Assembly (NCBI GenBank): GCA_026225235.1
Contig: JAMFSK010000025.1
Span: 1-64,000, forward strand
From: Burkholderiales bacterium
GTDB taxonomy: Bacteria > Pseudomonadota > Gammaproteobacteria > Burkholderiales > Burkholderiaceae
Length of the DNA stretch: 64,000 nucleotides
Reading direction: 5' to 3'
Below are positions 46,223-54,994 of this stretch, one piece after another; within the stretch, counting starts at the first letter, position 1, and each line of letters opens with the position of its first letter. The notes under the pieces are model-generated. The model worked only from the letters and a program-made list of their open reading frames with translations, was not told the DNA's origin and made no database searches. The position numbers and the translations under genes were made by a program.

Positions 46223-47338
46223 GTGATTGATGATTCGTACTCCGCGAGTCGGCGCCGCTTCCTCGCCTCGTCTGCCGCACTCGCTGTCGCCAATGCCTTC
46301 CCCTTCGGTTCTGCGTTTGCTGCGGGCAAACCGCTGACTGTCGGTTTCCTCTACGTCGGACCGCGCGACGACTTCGGCTACAACCAGTCGCATGCGACCG
46401 CCGCAGCAGCCATAAAGCAACTCCCCGGCCTGAAGGTGGTGGAACAGGAGAACGTGCCGGAAACCGTCGCTGTCCAGAAAGCCATGGAAGCGATGATCAA
46501 CGAAGACGGCGCAACTGTCCTGTTCCCAACCTCCTACGGCTACTTCGATCCGCATGTGATCAAGATGGCCGAGAAGTATCCCGACATTCGTTTCGTCCAT
46601 TGCGGCGGACTCTGGAAGGAGGGCAAGGATCCGAAGAACGCAGCGAGCTTCTTTGGTTATATCGACGAGTGCGAATATCTCTCGGGTGTCGCAGCCGGCC
46701 ATGCGACCAAGTCGAAGAAACTGGGCTTCGTCGCTGCAAAGCCGATCCCCCAGGTGCTTCGCAACATCAATGCTTTCACGCTAGGCGCCCAATCGGTATC
46801 ACCGGATATCACGACGCATGTCGTGTTCACTGGCGACTGGTCGATGCCGGTCAAGGAAGCCGAGGCCACCAACAGCCTGATCGACCAGGGCGTCGATGTG
46901 ATCACCTGTCACGTCGACAGCCCGAAGGTCGTGATCGAGACCGCCGAGAAACGCGGCATCTTCAGCTGCGGCTATCACGTCAATCAGGCCGCGCTCGCAC
47001 CGAAAGGGTATCTGACCGGTGCCGAGTGGCATTGGGAAACCGTCTATAAGCAATATGTTGCCGATGCGCAGGCGGGCAAGCCACTTGTCAACTTCATGCG
47101 CGGCGGGCTCAAGGAAGGGTTTGTTAGACCGTCCGCTTATGGCCCGAATGATCCGATGGCGGCTCAACAGAGTGCCGACAAGATTAAGGCTTCGATGATC
47201 GCCGACCAGTTCACGATCTTCAAGGGACCGCTCAAGGACAACAAGGGCAACGTCGTGATCCCCGCTGGCTCGGCACAGCAGCAGACCAACGTCACCCTCG
47301 AAAGCATGAGCTACCTGATCTCCGGCGTGCAGGCCTGA
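46223..47338 (+). CDS. BMP-family ABC transporter substrate-binding protein (Tat-type signal)
   Basis: 371-residue binding protein of the basic membrane protein (BMP/PnrA-like) family, whose known members bind nucleosides or related heterocycles. A twin-arginine-type leader 'SRRRFLASSAALAVANAFPFGSAFA' is present. The mature domain has 'VGFLYVGPRDDFGYNQSH', 'VLFPTSYGYFDPHVIKMAEKYPDIRFVHCGG' and 'GVDVITCHVDSPKVV'. The start is a GTG with a GGAGAA Shine-Dalgarno. First gene behind the sigma-54 promoter. The neighbours suggest a small urea-like or ureide ligand rather than a nucleoside. If the leader works as read, the protein is exported folded. Confidence 0.9.
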   Translation: MIDDSYSASRRRFLASSAALAVANAFPFGSAFAAGKPLTVGFLYVGPRDDFGYNQSHATAAAAIKQLPGLKVVEQENVPETVAVQKAMEAMINEDGATVLFPTSYGYFDPHVIKMAEKYPDIRFVHCGGLWKEGKDPKNAASFFGYIDECEYLSGVAAGHATKSKKLGFVAAKPIPQVLRNINAFTLGAQSVSPDITTHVVFTGDWSMPVKEAEATNSLIDQGVDVITCHVDSPKVVIETAEKRGIFSCGYHVNQAALAPKGYLTGAEWHWETVYKQYVADAQAGKPLVNFMRGGLKEGFVRPSAYGPNDPMAAQQSADKIKASMIADQFTIFKGPLKDNKGNVVIPAGSAQQQTNVTLESMSYLISGVQA

Positions 47339-47420
47339 TGCGAGCGGCACCGATGGCCTGCGAGCCATCGGTGCCGTGACATCGTTCCCCGTGACACTGT
47401 TCCTTTAGAAGGCCTCCACG

Positions 47421-48797
47421 ATGACGTCCGCGCTGACATCGAGTCCTGTCCCTTCTTCCATGACGCTTGCCGACGGTGCGCCCGCGACCACGGGTGAGAT
47501 GCCGGCCGCGCAGTCCATGGCAACTGCAAGTGCTGGTGTATCGGGCGGCGGAATCGCGGACGGTATCGCTGAGTCTGTTGCTGCCGCGTCTGCCGACTTC
47601 GCGGGCGACACGCTGCCGACTCCCGTTTCGACAGGCGACGTTGGCCTGCCACCGATATCGCCCGTCATCGCGGTGCCCACGCTGATCGAACCGCCATGGT
47701 CGCGGCGAGCGCTGGCGGGCATCCCGCTCGACGCGCTTCCGACGATCTGTGCACTCATCAGCGCGATTGCGATGTTTTCAGTGTTGCTCGCGGTTCAGGG
47801 TGTCGATGTCGCGGACGCGCTTGGATTGATCGTCAAGGGCGCTTTCGGCAGCGCATTTGCGTTTCAGAACACCTTGCAACGTGCTGCCCCGCTGATGCTC
47901 ACCGCGCTCTGTGTCGCCTTGCCCGCGCGTGCGGGGCTCATCATCATCGGGGGCGAAGGTGCACTCGCCCTCGGTGGTTTGGCTGCTGCGATTGTGCCGA
48001 TGGTGTTGCCGGGTATCCCCGGCTCAGTCGGCATCGTGCTGATGGGGATTGCCTCGATCATCGCGGGCGGCATCTGGATTGCGATCTCCGGCGCGCTGCG
48101 TCAATGGCGCGGTATCAACGAGGTGATCTCGAGCCTGCTGATGTCGTATATCGCCATTGCGCTGTTCAAGTTTTTTGTCGAGGGCCCGCTGCGCGATCCG
48201 GCGAGTCTCAACAAACCGTCGACGCCGCCGCTCGCGGATGCCTGGATGATCGGTTCGATGCCCGGCCTCGACGTTCACTGGGGACTGGCGGGTGGTCTCG
48301 TGGCCTGCCTGCTCGCCTGGTTTGTCGTACGGCAGACGAGTTCGGGCTTCGCTTTGTCGGTGGTCGGTGGCAACGTCCGCGCGGCGCGCCTGGTTGGTCT
48401 TCCCGTCAACAAGATCATGCTGGCCGCCTGCGGTCTGGGCGGCGGTGCAGCCGGGCTCGCAGGCATGTTCGAAGTTGCCGCCGTGCAGGGCAGCGCGAAT
48501 GCCTCTCTGCTGTCGGGCTACGGATATGGCGGCATTCTCGTCGCTTTCGCCGCGCGTCAGAACCCGTTTGCCTGCATCGTCTGCGCGATCCTGGTCGGCG
48601 GCATCGGCGCGAGTGGCAGCCTCTTGCAACGGCGGCTCGGTCTACCCGATGCAACCGTCCTCGTGCTCCAGGGCATGATCTTCGCGCACCTGCTTGGCTG
48701 GGAAACCCTCGGCGGCAAGATTGAACAGTGGCGCGTGAAATTGCTCAAGCCCACGATCGTCCCCGCAGCCAACGTCACCGGAGCCACGCATGCCTGA
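47421..48797 (+). CDS. ABC transporter permease (BMP-type importer, subunit 1)
   Basis: 458-residue inner-membrane permease of the BPD_transp_2 family, partner of the BMP binding protein. Eight to ten hydrophobic helices start near residue 97. 'RAGLIIIGGEGALALGG' and 'LRQWRGINEVISSLLMSYIA' are the conserved loops. The first about 95 residues are Ala/Ser/Thr/Gly/Pro-rich and have no counterpart in typical members. Several in-frame ATGs inside that stretch could be the true start. Overlaps the next gene by eight bases. Confidence 0.9.
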   Translation: MTSALTSSPVPSSMTLADGAPATTGEMPAAQSMATASAGVSGGGIADGIAESVAAASADFAGDTLPTPVSTGDVGLPPISPVIAVPTLIEPPWSRRALAGIPLDALPTICALISAIAMFSVLLAVQGVDVADALGLIVKGAFGSAFAFQNTLQRAAPLMLTALCVALPARAGLIIIGGEGALALGGLAAAIVPMVLPGIPGSVGIVLMGIASIIAGGIWIAISGALRQWRGINEVISSLLMSYIAIALFKFFVEGPLRDPASLNKPSTPPLADAWMIGSMPGLDVHWGLAGGLVACLLAWFVVRQTSSGFALSVVGGNVRAARLVGLPVNKIMLAACGLGGGAAGLAGMFEVAAVQGSANASLLSGYGYGGILVAFAARQNPFACIVCAILVGGIGASGSLLQRRLGLPDATVLVLQGMIFAHLLGWETLGGKIEQWRVKLLKPTIVPAANVTGATHA

Positions 48798-49713
48798 TGC
48801 TTCCCAGTTTTCCACGCTGGCCATCGCGCTGTGTGCAGGCGCGATTCGGGTCGGGACACCGTTTCTGTTCGTGAGTCTGGGCGAGTGCATCACCGAGAAA
48901 GGGGGGCGCGTGAACCTCGGCCTCGAGGGCACCCTGGTGCTCGGCGCGGTCAGCGGTTATGCTGCCTCTTACCTGAGCGGCTCGGCCTGGCTCGGCGTGC
49001 TGTGTGCTGGTGTGACGGGCATGCTGTTCGGGCTGCTGCACGGCCTCGTGTGCTCGCTCAAACGTGTCAACGATATCGCGTTCGGCATTGCCATGATGCT
49101 GATCGGAACCGGGCTCGCGTTCTATATCGGCAAACCGTTTATTCAGCCTCAGGCGCCGCAGTTGCCCTCGCTGGCGCTCGGCGACTGGCTCGACAATCCG
49201 GTGCTGCGCAGTGCGCTGCGCATCAATGCGCTGTTCATTGTCGGTGTGCTTGCGGCCTTCGCCTTGCAATGGGGCATGCGCTCGACGCGTTGGGGCCTCG
49301 CCCTGCGCATCGTCGGCGACCATGCCGACAGTGCACGCGCGCTCGGCATCCGCGTGACTCCGGTACGCATCGCGGCGACCTCGGCCGGCGGCTTTTTCGC
49401 CGGCATCGGCGGCGCGTATCTGTCGCTCTACTACCCGGGCAGCTGGAGCGAAGGCCTCTCGAGCGGCCAGGGCCTGATGGCCGTGGCACTCGTGATCTTT
49501 GCCGGCTGGCAACCGGTGCGCTGTCTCTATGCCGCCCTGCTGTTCGGCGCGGCCGGTGCGCTCGGCCCGGCACTGCAATCGATCGGCGTGACGTCAGGCT
49601 ATTACTTGTATAACGCCGCGCCTTACGCTTTGACGCTTGCCCTGATGATCGCCACCTGCCGTCCGAACCGCACCATGAGTGGTGCGCCCGGGGAACTGTC
49701 ACTTAATCGATAA
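48790..49713 (+). CDS. ABC transporter permease (BMP-type importer, subunit 2)
   Basis: 307-residue permease of the same family, with 'GAIRVGTPFLFVSLGECITEKGGRVNLGLEGTLVLGAV' at the start and 'GLALRIVGDHADSARALGIRV' in the middle. It pairs with the first permease to form the channel, as in known purine/nucleoside importers. Overlaps the preceding gene by eight bases, so translational coupling is likely. Confidence 0.92.
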   Translation: MPDASQFSTLAIALCAGAIRVGTPFLFVSLGECITEKGGRVNLGLEGTLVLGAVSGYAASYLSGSAWLGVLCAGVTGMLFGLLHGLVCSLKRVNDIAFGIAMMLIGTGLAFYIGKPFIQPQAPQLPSLALGDWLDNPVLRSALRINALFIVGVLAAFALQWGMRSTRWGLALRIVGDHADSARALGIRVTPVRIAATSAGGFFAGIGGAYLSLYYPGSWSEGLSSGQGLMAVALVIFAGWQPVRCLYAALLFGAAGALGPALQSIGVTSGYYLYNAAPYALTLALMIATCRPNRTMSGAPGELSLNR

Positions 49714-49773
49714 CACTTGGCTCGTGCCCCACTGGGGTCATGACCGATCAACTTGCCAACAGGAGCTTTGCCG

Positions 49774-50457
49774 ATGCCTTTGACCCCCGTCGATGCCGAC
49801 CCCTATGCGTGGCCCTACGACGGCGAATTTGCGCCGGAGGACACGGCGCTGATCGTGATCGACATGCAGACCGACTTTTGCGGCGTCGGTGGCTATGTCG
49901 ATTCGATGGGCTATGACATCGCGCTCACGCGCGCACCGATCGAGCCGATTCGCTCGGTGCTCTCGCGCATGCGCACGCTGGGCTTCACGATCATCCACAC
50001 ACGTGAAGGGCACCGGCCTGACTTGTCGGACCTGCCCGCGAACAAACGCTGGCGTTCGCGCCAGATTGGCGCGGGCATCGGCGACCCGGGTCCGTGCGGC
50101 AAGATCCTGGTGCGCGGCGAACCCGGCTGGGAAATCATCCCCGAGCTCGCGCCGATCGAAGGCGAGATCGTGCTCGACAAACCCGGCAAGGGCTCGTTCT
50201 GTGCGACCGACCTTGAGTTGATCCTGCGCACCCAAGGCATTCGCAACCTGATCCTGAGCGGCATCACCACCGATGTATGCGTGCATACGACGATGCGCGA
50301 AGCCAATGATCGGGGGTTCGAATGTCTGTTGCTGGCCGACTGTTGTGCCGCGACGGACCCGGCCAACCATCTCGCGGCGCTGCATATGGTCAAGATGCAG
50401 GGCGGCGTCTTTGGCACGGTGTCGGATTCCGCGGCACTCTTGAAGTCCCTCGGCTAA
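49774..50457 (+). CDS. biuH: Biuret amidohydrolase-like cysteine hydrolase (isochorismatase family)
   Basis: 227-residue isochorismatase-like hydrolase with triad D30 ('[16 protein letters not shown]'), K136 ('DKPGKGSF') and C169 ('TTDVCVHTT'). The whole sequence, including '[17 protein letters not shown]'-type blocks (here '[18 protein letters not shown]') and '[19 protein letters not shown]', strongly resembles Rhizobium biuret hydrolase as I remember it, with the same spacing of the triad. It would split biuret to allophanate and ammonia. The start at 49774 has an AGGAG Shine-Dalgarno; a TTG at 49753 would lie before it. RutB-like ureidoacrylate hydrolase is the main alternative. No allophanate hydrolase is in the window. 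Confidence 0.82.
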   Translation: MPLTPVDADPYAWPYDGEFAPEDTALIVIDMQTDFCGVGGYVDSMGYDIALTRAPIEPIRSVLSRMRTLGFTIIHTREGHRPDLSDLPANKRWRSRQIGAGIGDPGPCGKILVRGEPGWEIIPELAPIEGEIVLDKPGKGSFCATDLELILRTQGIRNLILSGITTDVCVHTTMREANDRGFECLLLADCCAATDPANHLAALHMVKMQGGVFGTVSDSAALLKSLG

Positions 50458-50467
50458 GGAGAACGGC

Positions 50468-52045
50468 ATGCGCGCGCTGAAGGTGGAAGTGATCGGTGCC
50501 GGCAAATCGTTTGGCGCATTCCGTGCGCTCGACGAGGTGTCGCTGACGGTGCGTCCCGGCACGGTTCACGCCCTCCTGGGCGAGAACGGTGCGGGCAAGA
50601 GCACCCTGCTCAAGGGACTGATCGGCTATGCGCCGCTCGACCAGGGGCAGATCGCCGTCGACGATCGCGAAGTCTCGATCCACAATCCGCGCGCTGCCCA
50701 TGCGCTGGGCTTCGGCATGGTCTACCAGCATTTCACGGTGGCGCCAGGGCTTAGTGTGGCCGAGAACCTCCTGCTAGCAAAGGGTGGCCTGCCCTTTGCG
50801 ATCGACTGGAAAGCGTCGCGCGCGGGCCTCGAAGCGTTCATGGCGCAGGCACCTTTCAAGGTGCCGCTCGATGCCCTTGTCGGCACCCTCGCGGCCGGAG
50901 AAAAACAAAAGCTTGAGATTCTCAAGCAACTTTATCTACAAAGCCGTCTGCTGATTCTCGACGAACCGACCTCCGTGCTCACCGTGCAGGAAGCCTTCGA
51001 AGTGCTGGGCCTGGTGCGCAAGCTGGCACAGAGTGGTGAGCTCAGCGTGCTGATGATCACCCACAAGTTCGCCGAGGTGCTTGAGTTCGCCGATGATGTC
51101 ACGGTGCTTCGGCGCGGCCGTCTGGTCGGTGCGACCAAAGTGGCCGACACGAGTGCCGACGCACTCGCTCGATGGATGATGGGCGAAGAGGTCAAACGCG
51201 CGCTGGAAACGGGCACTCATGCCGCACGCGTTCCAACCGGTGAAGTGCGGCTGAAGGTTGACGGCCTGACGGTCGAAGACGATCATGGAATGGCACGCGC
51301 AAAGGGCGTCACACTTGATGTGCGACGTGGCGAAATCGTGGGCCTCGCGGGTATCGCGGGCAACGGCCAGAAAGAACTGATCGAAGCCCTGCTCGGTCAG
51401 CGGCCGCATGCCGCAGGCAGCATCGCGATGAACGGCGCGCCCTACCGCGCGACCCGCGAAGAGATGCGGCGTCACCGGGTCGGCACGCTCCCTGAGGAGC
51501 CCTTGGCCAATGGCTGTGTGGGCAAGATGAGCGTGGCCGAAAACCTTGCGCTGCGCGACTTCGATCAGCCCCCGATTCGTCGTCGTACCGGCTTGATCGA
51601 TCGAAACAAAATGCGTGAAGCGGCGCTCGTGCGGATCGCCGCGTTCAATGTGAAGCCGCCCGATCCACAGCGACCGATCGGCACGCTCTCGGGAGGTAAC
51701 GTGCAGCGAGCCATTCTCGCGCGCGAACTCGCAAGCGATGTCGACGTGCTAATCGTCGCCAACCCCGTGTTCGGTCTCGACTTTGCAGCGGTGGCCGATA
51801 TTCACGACAAATTGCGCCGCGCGCGCGACCGCGGCGCTGCCGTGCTGGTCGCGAGCGACGACCTCGATGAACTGCTGGAACTGGCCGACCGCCTGCTGAT
51901 CATCAGCGATGGTGAGATCGTCCACGAAACAACCGCGGCGCAGGCGTCGCGGGCCGAGATCGGTGCGTTCATGGCCGGCCGAGGCCATTCCGTCCAGGTG
52001 GGGCAGCCTGCTAGCCCGGCCGATGTCACAGGAGCCGCAAGATGA
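50468..52045 (+). CDS. ABC transporter ATP-binding protein with two nucleotide-binding domains
   Basis: 525-residue double ATPase of the type that goes with BMP-binding importers. The first domain has Walker A '[14 protein letters not shown]' and '[12 protein letters not shown]', with an atypical signature '[15 protein letters not shown]'. The second has '[16 protein letters not shown]' and a canonical signature '[16 protein letters not shown]', while its Walker B reads '[13 protein letters not shown]', with Asn in place of the usual Glu. This asymmetry is common in two-domain members. The start has an AAGGAGA Shine-Dalgarno. Overlaps the next gene by ATGA. Confidence 0.93.
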   Translation: MRALKVEVIGAGKSFGAFRALDEVSLTVRPGTVHALLGENGAGKSTLLKGLIGYAPLDQGQIAVDDREVSIHNPRAAHALGFGMVYQHFTVAPGLSVAENLLLAKGGLPFAIDWKASRAGLEAFMAQAPFKVPLDALVGTLAAGEKQKLEILKQLYLQSRLLILDEPTSVLTVQEAFEVLGLVRKLAQSGELSVLMITHKFAEVLEFADDVTVLRRGRLVGATKVADTSADALARWMMGEEVKRALETGTHAARVPTGEVRLKVDGLTVEDDHGMARAKGVTLDVRRGEIVGLAGIAGNGQKELIEALLGQRPHAAGSIAMNGAPYRATREEMRRHRVGTLPEEPLANGCVGKMSVAENLALRDFDQPPIRRRTGLIDRNKMREAALVRIAAFNVKPPDPQRPIGTLSGGNVQRAILARELASDVDVLIVANPVFGLDFAAVADIHDKLRRARDRGAAVLVASDDLDELLELADRLLIISDGEIVHETTAAQASRAEIGAFMAGRGHSVQVGQPASPADVTGAAR

Positions 52046-52722
52046 TTACAGTCGATGCCCTACCCTATGACTTTCGTTTCGAGCCCGAGTCGACCGCGAT
52101 CGTATCGATCGACATGCAGCGCGATTTCATCGAACCCGGCGGCTTCGGCGATACCCTCGGCAACGACATCAGTCGTCTTGCGGCCATCGTGCCGACCGTC
52201 GCCGCCTTGCTCGCCTGGGGCCGTGCGCTCGGACTGACCATCGTCCATACGCGCGAAGCCCATCTGCCTGACTTGTCGGACTGCCCGCCGGCCAAACGCT
52301 TGCGCGGCAACCCCAAAATCCGCATCGGCGACCCCGGTCCGATGGGTCGTCTGCTGGTGCGAGGCGAGCCCGGAAACCAGATCATTCCGCAGGTCGCGCC
52401 ATTGCCCGGCGAACTTGTGGTCGACAAGCCCGGCAAGGGGGCGTTCTATGCCACCACGCTCGGCGCCATGCTCGAAGCCCATGGTATCCGGCGGCTCATC
52501 GTCTGCGGCGTCACCACCGAAGTCTGCGTGCAGACCACCCTGCGCGAAGCCAACGACCGTGGCTATGAATGCCTGCTCGTCGAAGACGCGGCGGCCAGCT
52601 ACTTTCCGGCTTACCATGCACAGACCCTCGAGATGCTGCGCTCGCAGGGCGGCATCGTCTGCTGGACCGCGCCACTCGCTTCCCTTCTGCAGGTAACGGC
52701 TGAACTGGAAACCCGAACATGA
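52042..52722 (+). CDS. Second isochorismatase-like cysteine hydrolase (triuret/ureide hydrolase candidate)
   Basis: 226-residue hydrolase paralogous to the biuret hydrolase gene two positions upstream. Triad: D24 ('[17 protein letters not shown]'), K129 ('DKPGKGAF') and C162 ('TTEVCVQTT'). The active-site motifs match its neighbour, but the loop after the first Asp is different ('[13 protein letters not shown]' in place of '[13 protein letters not shown]'), suggesting a different substrate. Triuret hydrolases are close relatives of BiuH and are encoded beside it in some betaproteobacteria, so triuret or another ureide is a reasonable guess. ATGA overlaps at both ends. Confidence 0.75.
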   Translation: MITVDALPYDFRFEPESTAIVSIDMQRDFIEPGGFGDTLGNDISRLAAIVPTVAALLAWGRALGLTIVHTREAHLPDLSDCPPAKRLRGNPKIRIGDPGPMGRLLVRGEPGNQIIPQVAPLPGELVVDKPGKGAFYATTLGAMLEAHGIRRLIVCGVTTEVCVQTTLREANDRGYECLLVEDAAASYFPAYHAQTLEMLRSQGGIVCWTAPLASLLQVTAELETRT

Positions 52723-53165
52723 GCCAAGAGATTGCAAACCCGGAATTATCTGATCGCGCTGCCAGTGCCGGCACCGTCGACCTCGGCAAAATCGCAGCCG
52801 AAGTCCGTGCCATCTTCGACGAATACGAAGCTGCCCTCGTGCGTCACGACAACGAAGTCCTGAGTAACTTCTTCTGGGACTCCCCGCACACGATTCGTTA
52901 CGGCGTGCGCGAGCATTCGCACGGCATCGATTCGATCCGCGCGTTTCGGGCCGATACGACACCCGTGCATCCGCAACGGCGCCTGCGCGAGACGGTGGTC
53001 GTCGCATTCAGCGCCGACAGTGCAAGCGCCTGCACACAATTCCTCGCCCCTGACACCACCTTGATCGGGCGGCAAACGCAAACCTGGATACGGTTTCCCG
53101 AGGGCTGGAAGATCGTCGCGGCTCACGTCAGCACTGTGAATCCGGACAAGCTCATCGTGTATTGA
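52719..53165 (+). CDS. HpxZ/AtzH-like SnoaL-fold protein
   Basis: 148-residue protein of the DUF3225 family, of the type called HpxZ (oxalurate catabolism) or AtzH (cyanurate catabolism). The core '[50 protein letters not shown]' and '[20 protein letters not shown]' is clear and predicts a small alpha+beta barrel. The enzymatic role is not settled. Its place with two amidohydrolases supports a ureide or biuret pathway. It overlaps the preceding gene by ATGA and precedes the regulator by four bases. The first about 20 residues look disordered. Confidence 0.85.
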   Translation: MSQEIANPELSDRAASAGTVDLGKIAAEVRAIFDEYEAALVRHDNEVLSNFFWDSPHTIRYGVREHSHGIDSIRAFRADTTPVHPQRRLRETVVVAFSADSASACTQFLAPDTTLIGRQTQTWIRFPEGWKIVAAHVSTVNPDKLIVY

Positions 53166-53169
53166 AGCT

Positions 53170-53856
53170 ATGCCTCGAAATCCGAGCAATCCGCTGGCCG
53201 AAGAGATCTATGCGCGCGTCAAGGAAGATATCTTCGACTTCCGGTTGTTGCCGGGCGAACGCTTTACCGAAACCGAAGTCGCCGGGCGTTACGGCGTGTC
53301 GCGCACGCCCGTGCGTGACGCGCTCTATCGTTTAAAGCGAGAGGGGTTTCTCGAGGTCGCATTTCGTAGCGGCTGGTCGGTGAAGCCGCTCGATTTTGAC
53401 GTGTTCGACGATCTTTACGATCTGCGCATTGTGCTCGAGACCGCAGCGATCGAACGCATCTGCCATCTCGAAGATTTGTCGGCACTCGAAACGTTGTCGA
53501 GCACCTGGTTGGTCGAGCCGGATGCCCGTTGCCGCGAAGCGCGCGAGATGTCGAGTCTCGATGAAGCCTTTCATGTCAAGCTTGTCGAAGTCGCCGGCAA
53601 CCATGAAATGGCCCGCGTACATCACGAGCTGACCGAGAAAATCCGGATCATGCGCCGGCTTGATTTTCTCAAGCCCTTGCGCATCGATGCGACCTATGAA
53701 GAGCATGCCGTGATCCTTCGCCTGATCATCCGACGTTCGGCGAACGAGGCGTCAATGCTGATTCGCTCGCATATTCTCGAGAGCAAATCCGAAGTCAAGA
53801 AGATCACCTTGCACATGCTGCATCAGGCCCGCGAAGCGATGGTTATCGAGGGGTGA
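53170..53856 (+). CDS. FadR-subfamily GntR regulator
   Basis: 228-residue GntR-family regulator. The winged helix includes 'AEEIYARVKEDIFDFRLLPGERFTETEVAGRYGVSRTPVRDALYRLKREGFLEV'. The C-terminal FCD domain (about 80-220) keeps the usual metal-site pattern: D in 'YDLRIVLE', His in 'AFHVKLVEVAGN' and His in 'RSHILESK'. Four bases after the HpxZ-like gene, so in the operon it probably controls, with the palindrome at 46121 as a possible site. The ligand may be the ureide substrate or a product. Confidence 0.9.
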   Translation: MPRNPSNPLAEEIYARVKEDIFDFRLLPGERFTETEVAGRYGVSRTPVRDALYRLKREGFLEVAFRSGWSVKPLDFDVFDDLYDLRIVLETAAIERICHLEDLSALETLSSTWLVEPDARCREAREMSSLDEAFHVKLVEVAGNHEMARVHHELTEKIRIMRRLDFLKPLRIDATYEEHAVILRLIIRRSANEASMLIRSHILESKSEVKKITLHMLHQAREAMVIEG

Positions 53857-53949
53857 ACCCGAAGCACCGTTTGTTTCGCAATTTCGCCTTCGATCCTTGC
53901 TATTCTGTGGACTCGGCCGACCCGGCGTGAGGACAAAGGATCCGCAGAC

Positions 53950-54645
53950 ATGAGCTATATCCACTTCATTGGTGGCGAAAAGGGCGGCGTCGGCAAATCG
54001 CTGGTCGCCCGCGTGCTGGCCCAATACTTCATCGACAAGAGCCTGCCGTTCGTCGGCTTCGACACCGACAAGTCTCATGGCGCCCTGCTGCGTTTCTACT
54101 CGAACTATGCGGCACCCGTCGTGCTCGACCAGCATGACAGCCTCGATCCGGTAATCGAATACGCGATTGAGGACCCGCACCGACGTATCGTGATCGACCT
54201 CGCGGCACAAACCCAGCATGCCCTGGCGAAATGGATCGACGACTCGGACGTGCTGAACGTGGCCTCCGAGAACGGGCTGACATTGACCTGGTGGCATGTG
54301 ATGGATGCAGGCCGCGACTCGGTCGATCTGTTGCGTCAATGGCTCGACCAGTTCGGCGGACGGATCAAGCTGGTGATTGTGCTCAATCAGATCCGCGGCG
54401 ATCGCTTTGATATCCTCGAGGCCTCGGGCCAGCGCGAACGTGCCGAAGCCCTGGGTGCGAGCGTGATTTCCTTGCATCGACTGCCCGATACCACCATGCA
54501 GAAGATCGATCAGCAAAGCACCAGCTTCTGGGCTGCGGTCAACCATCCCGACCGCGCAAGCCTCGGCCTCGGATTGCTTGAACGGCAACGGATCAAGGTC
54601 TGGTTGCAGCGCGCGTACGCGGAACTGGATCGGTTGGGATTGTAG
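53950..54645 (+). CDS. ParA/MinD-like P-loop ATPase
   Basis: 231-residue single-domain ATPase of the ParA/MinD superfamily with a deviant Walker A 'GGEKGGVGKS' at residues 8-17 and Walker A' 'GFDTDKSHGAL'. 'RIVIDLAAQTQHALAKWIDD' is the Walker B region. No membrane-targeting helix of MinD type is obvious, and no ParB is nearby. Similar orphan proteins are known on plasmids and in secretion loci, but the role here is unknown. Preceded by an AAGGA-type site. Stand-alone gene with a terminator downstream. Confidence 0.8.
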   Translation: MSYIHFIGGEKGGVGKSLVARVLAQYFIDKSLPFVGFDTDKSHGALLRFYSNYAAPVVLDQHDSLDPVIEYAIEDPHRRIVIDLAAQTQHALAKWIDDSDVLNVASENGLTLTWWHVMDAGRDSVDLLRQWLDQFGGRIKLVIVLNQIRGDRFDILEASGQRERAEALGASVISLHRLPDTTMQKIDQQSTSFWAAVNHPDRASLGLGLLERQRIKVWLQRAYAELDRLGL

Positions 54646-54660
54646 AGAGACTGGCTCGCG

Positions 54661-54685
54661 AGCGCCTTGAAATCAGCAAGGCGCT
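54661..54685 (+). other. Perfect inverted repeat after the ParA-like gene
   Basis: Nine-base stem AGCGCCTTG / CAAGGCGCT with a seven-base loop, about 15 bases after the stop. No T-run; it precedes the true terminator. Confidence 0.5.
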
Positions 54686-54702
54686 GATCGGCTCGCAGAA
54701 AC

Positions 54703-54732
54703 AAAAAAGCCCTGCAAGAGCAGGGCTTTTTT
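54703..54732. terminator. Intrinsic terminator, bidirectional
   Basis: AAAAAAGCCCTGC / GCAGGGCTTTTTT with a short AAGA loop. It can serve both the ParA-like gene and the opposite-strand tRNA-His. Confidence 0.9.
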
Positions 54733-54810
54733 ATGAGGTTCGCGCCAAAGATGAAAGATCGCTTTCACGTTCCGACTTCTTCTTTGCTTACCCCGATGAA
54801 ACGTATCTGA

Positions 54811-54887
54811 TGGGGTGACCGATGGGACTCGAACCCACGACGACTGGAATCACAATCCAGGACTCTACCAACTGAGCTACGGCCACC
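54811..54887 (-). tRNA. tRNA-His (anticodon GTG), CCA encoded
   Basis: Full cloverleaf on the minus strand. Acceptor GTGGCCG pairs with CGGTCAC, D-loop TAGCTCAGTTGGTAGAG, anticodon loop TTGTGAT, and T-arm GTGGGTTCGAGTCCCAT. The 3' CCA is encoded (54811-54813). The extra 5' G(-1), at 54887, and C73 are both present, as required by histidyl-tRNA synthetase. Confidence 0.97.
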
Positions 54888-54994
54888 ACTGGAAAACTAT
54901 CTTTCGCTTGCCTGTGGGGCTCGCTAAAGAGAAAGCGATTATACAAACTCATCCTGCGTTTTGCTAGTGCTTCTTCTGCATGAGGCTAATTTTT

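Noticed and set aside
54811-54994. tRNA-His 3' end as an integration (att) site for a mobile element
   Set aside because: No integrase and no second copy of the tRNA end seen in the window.
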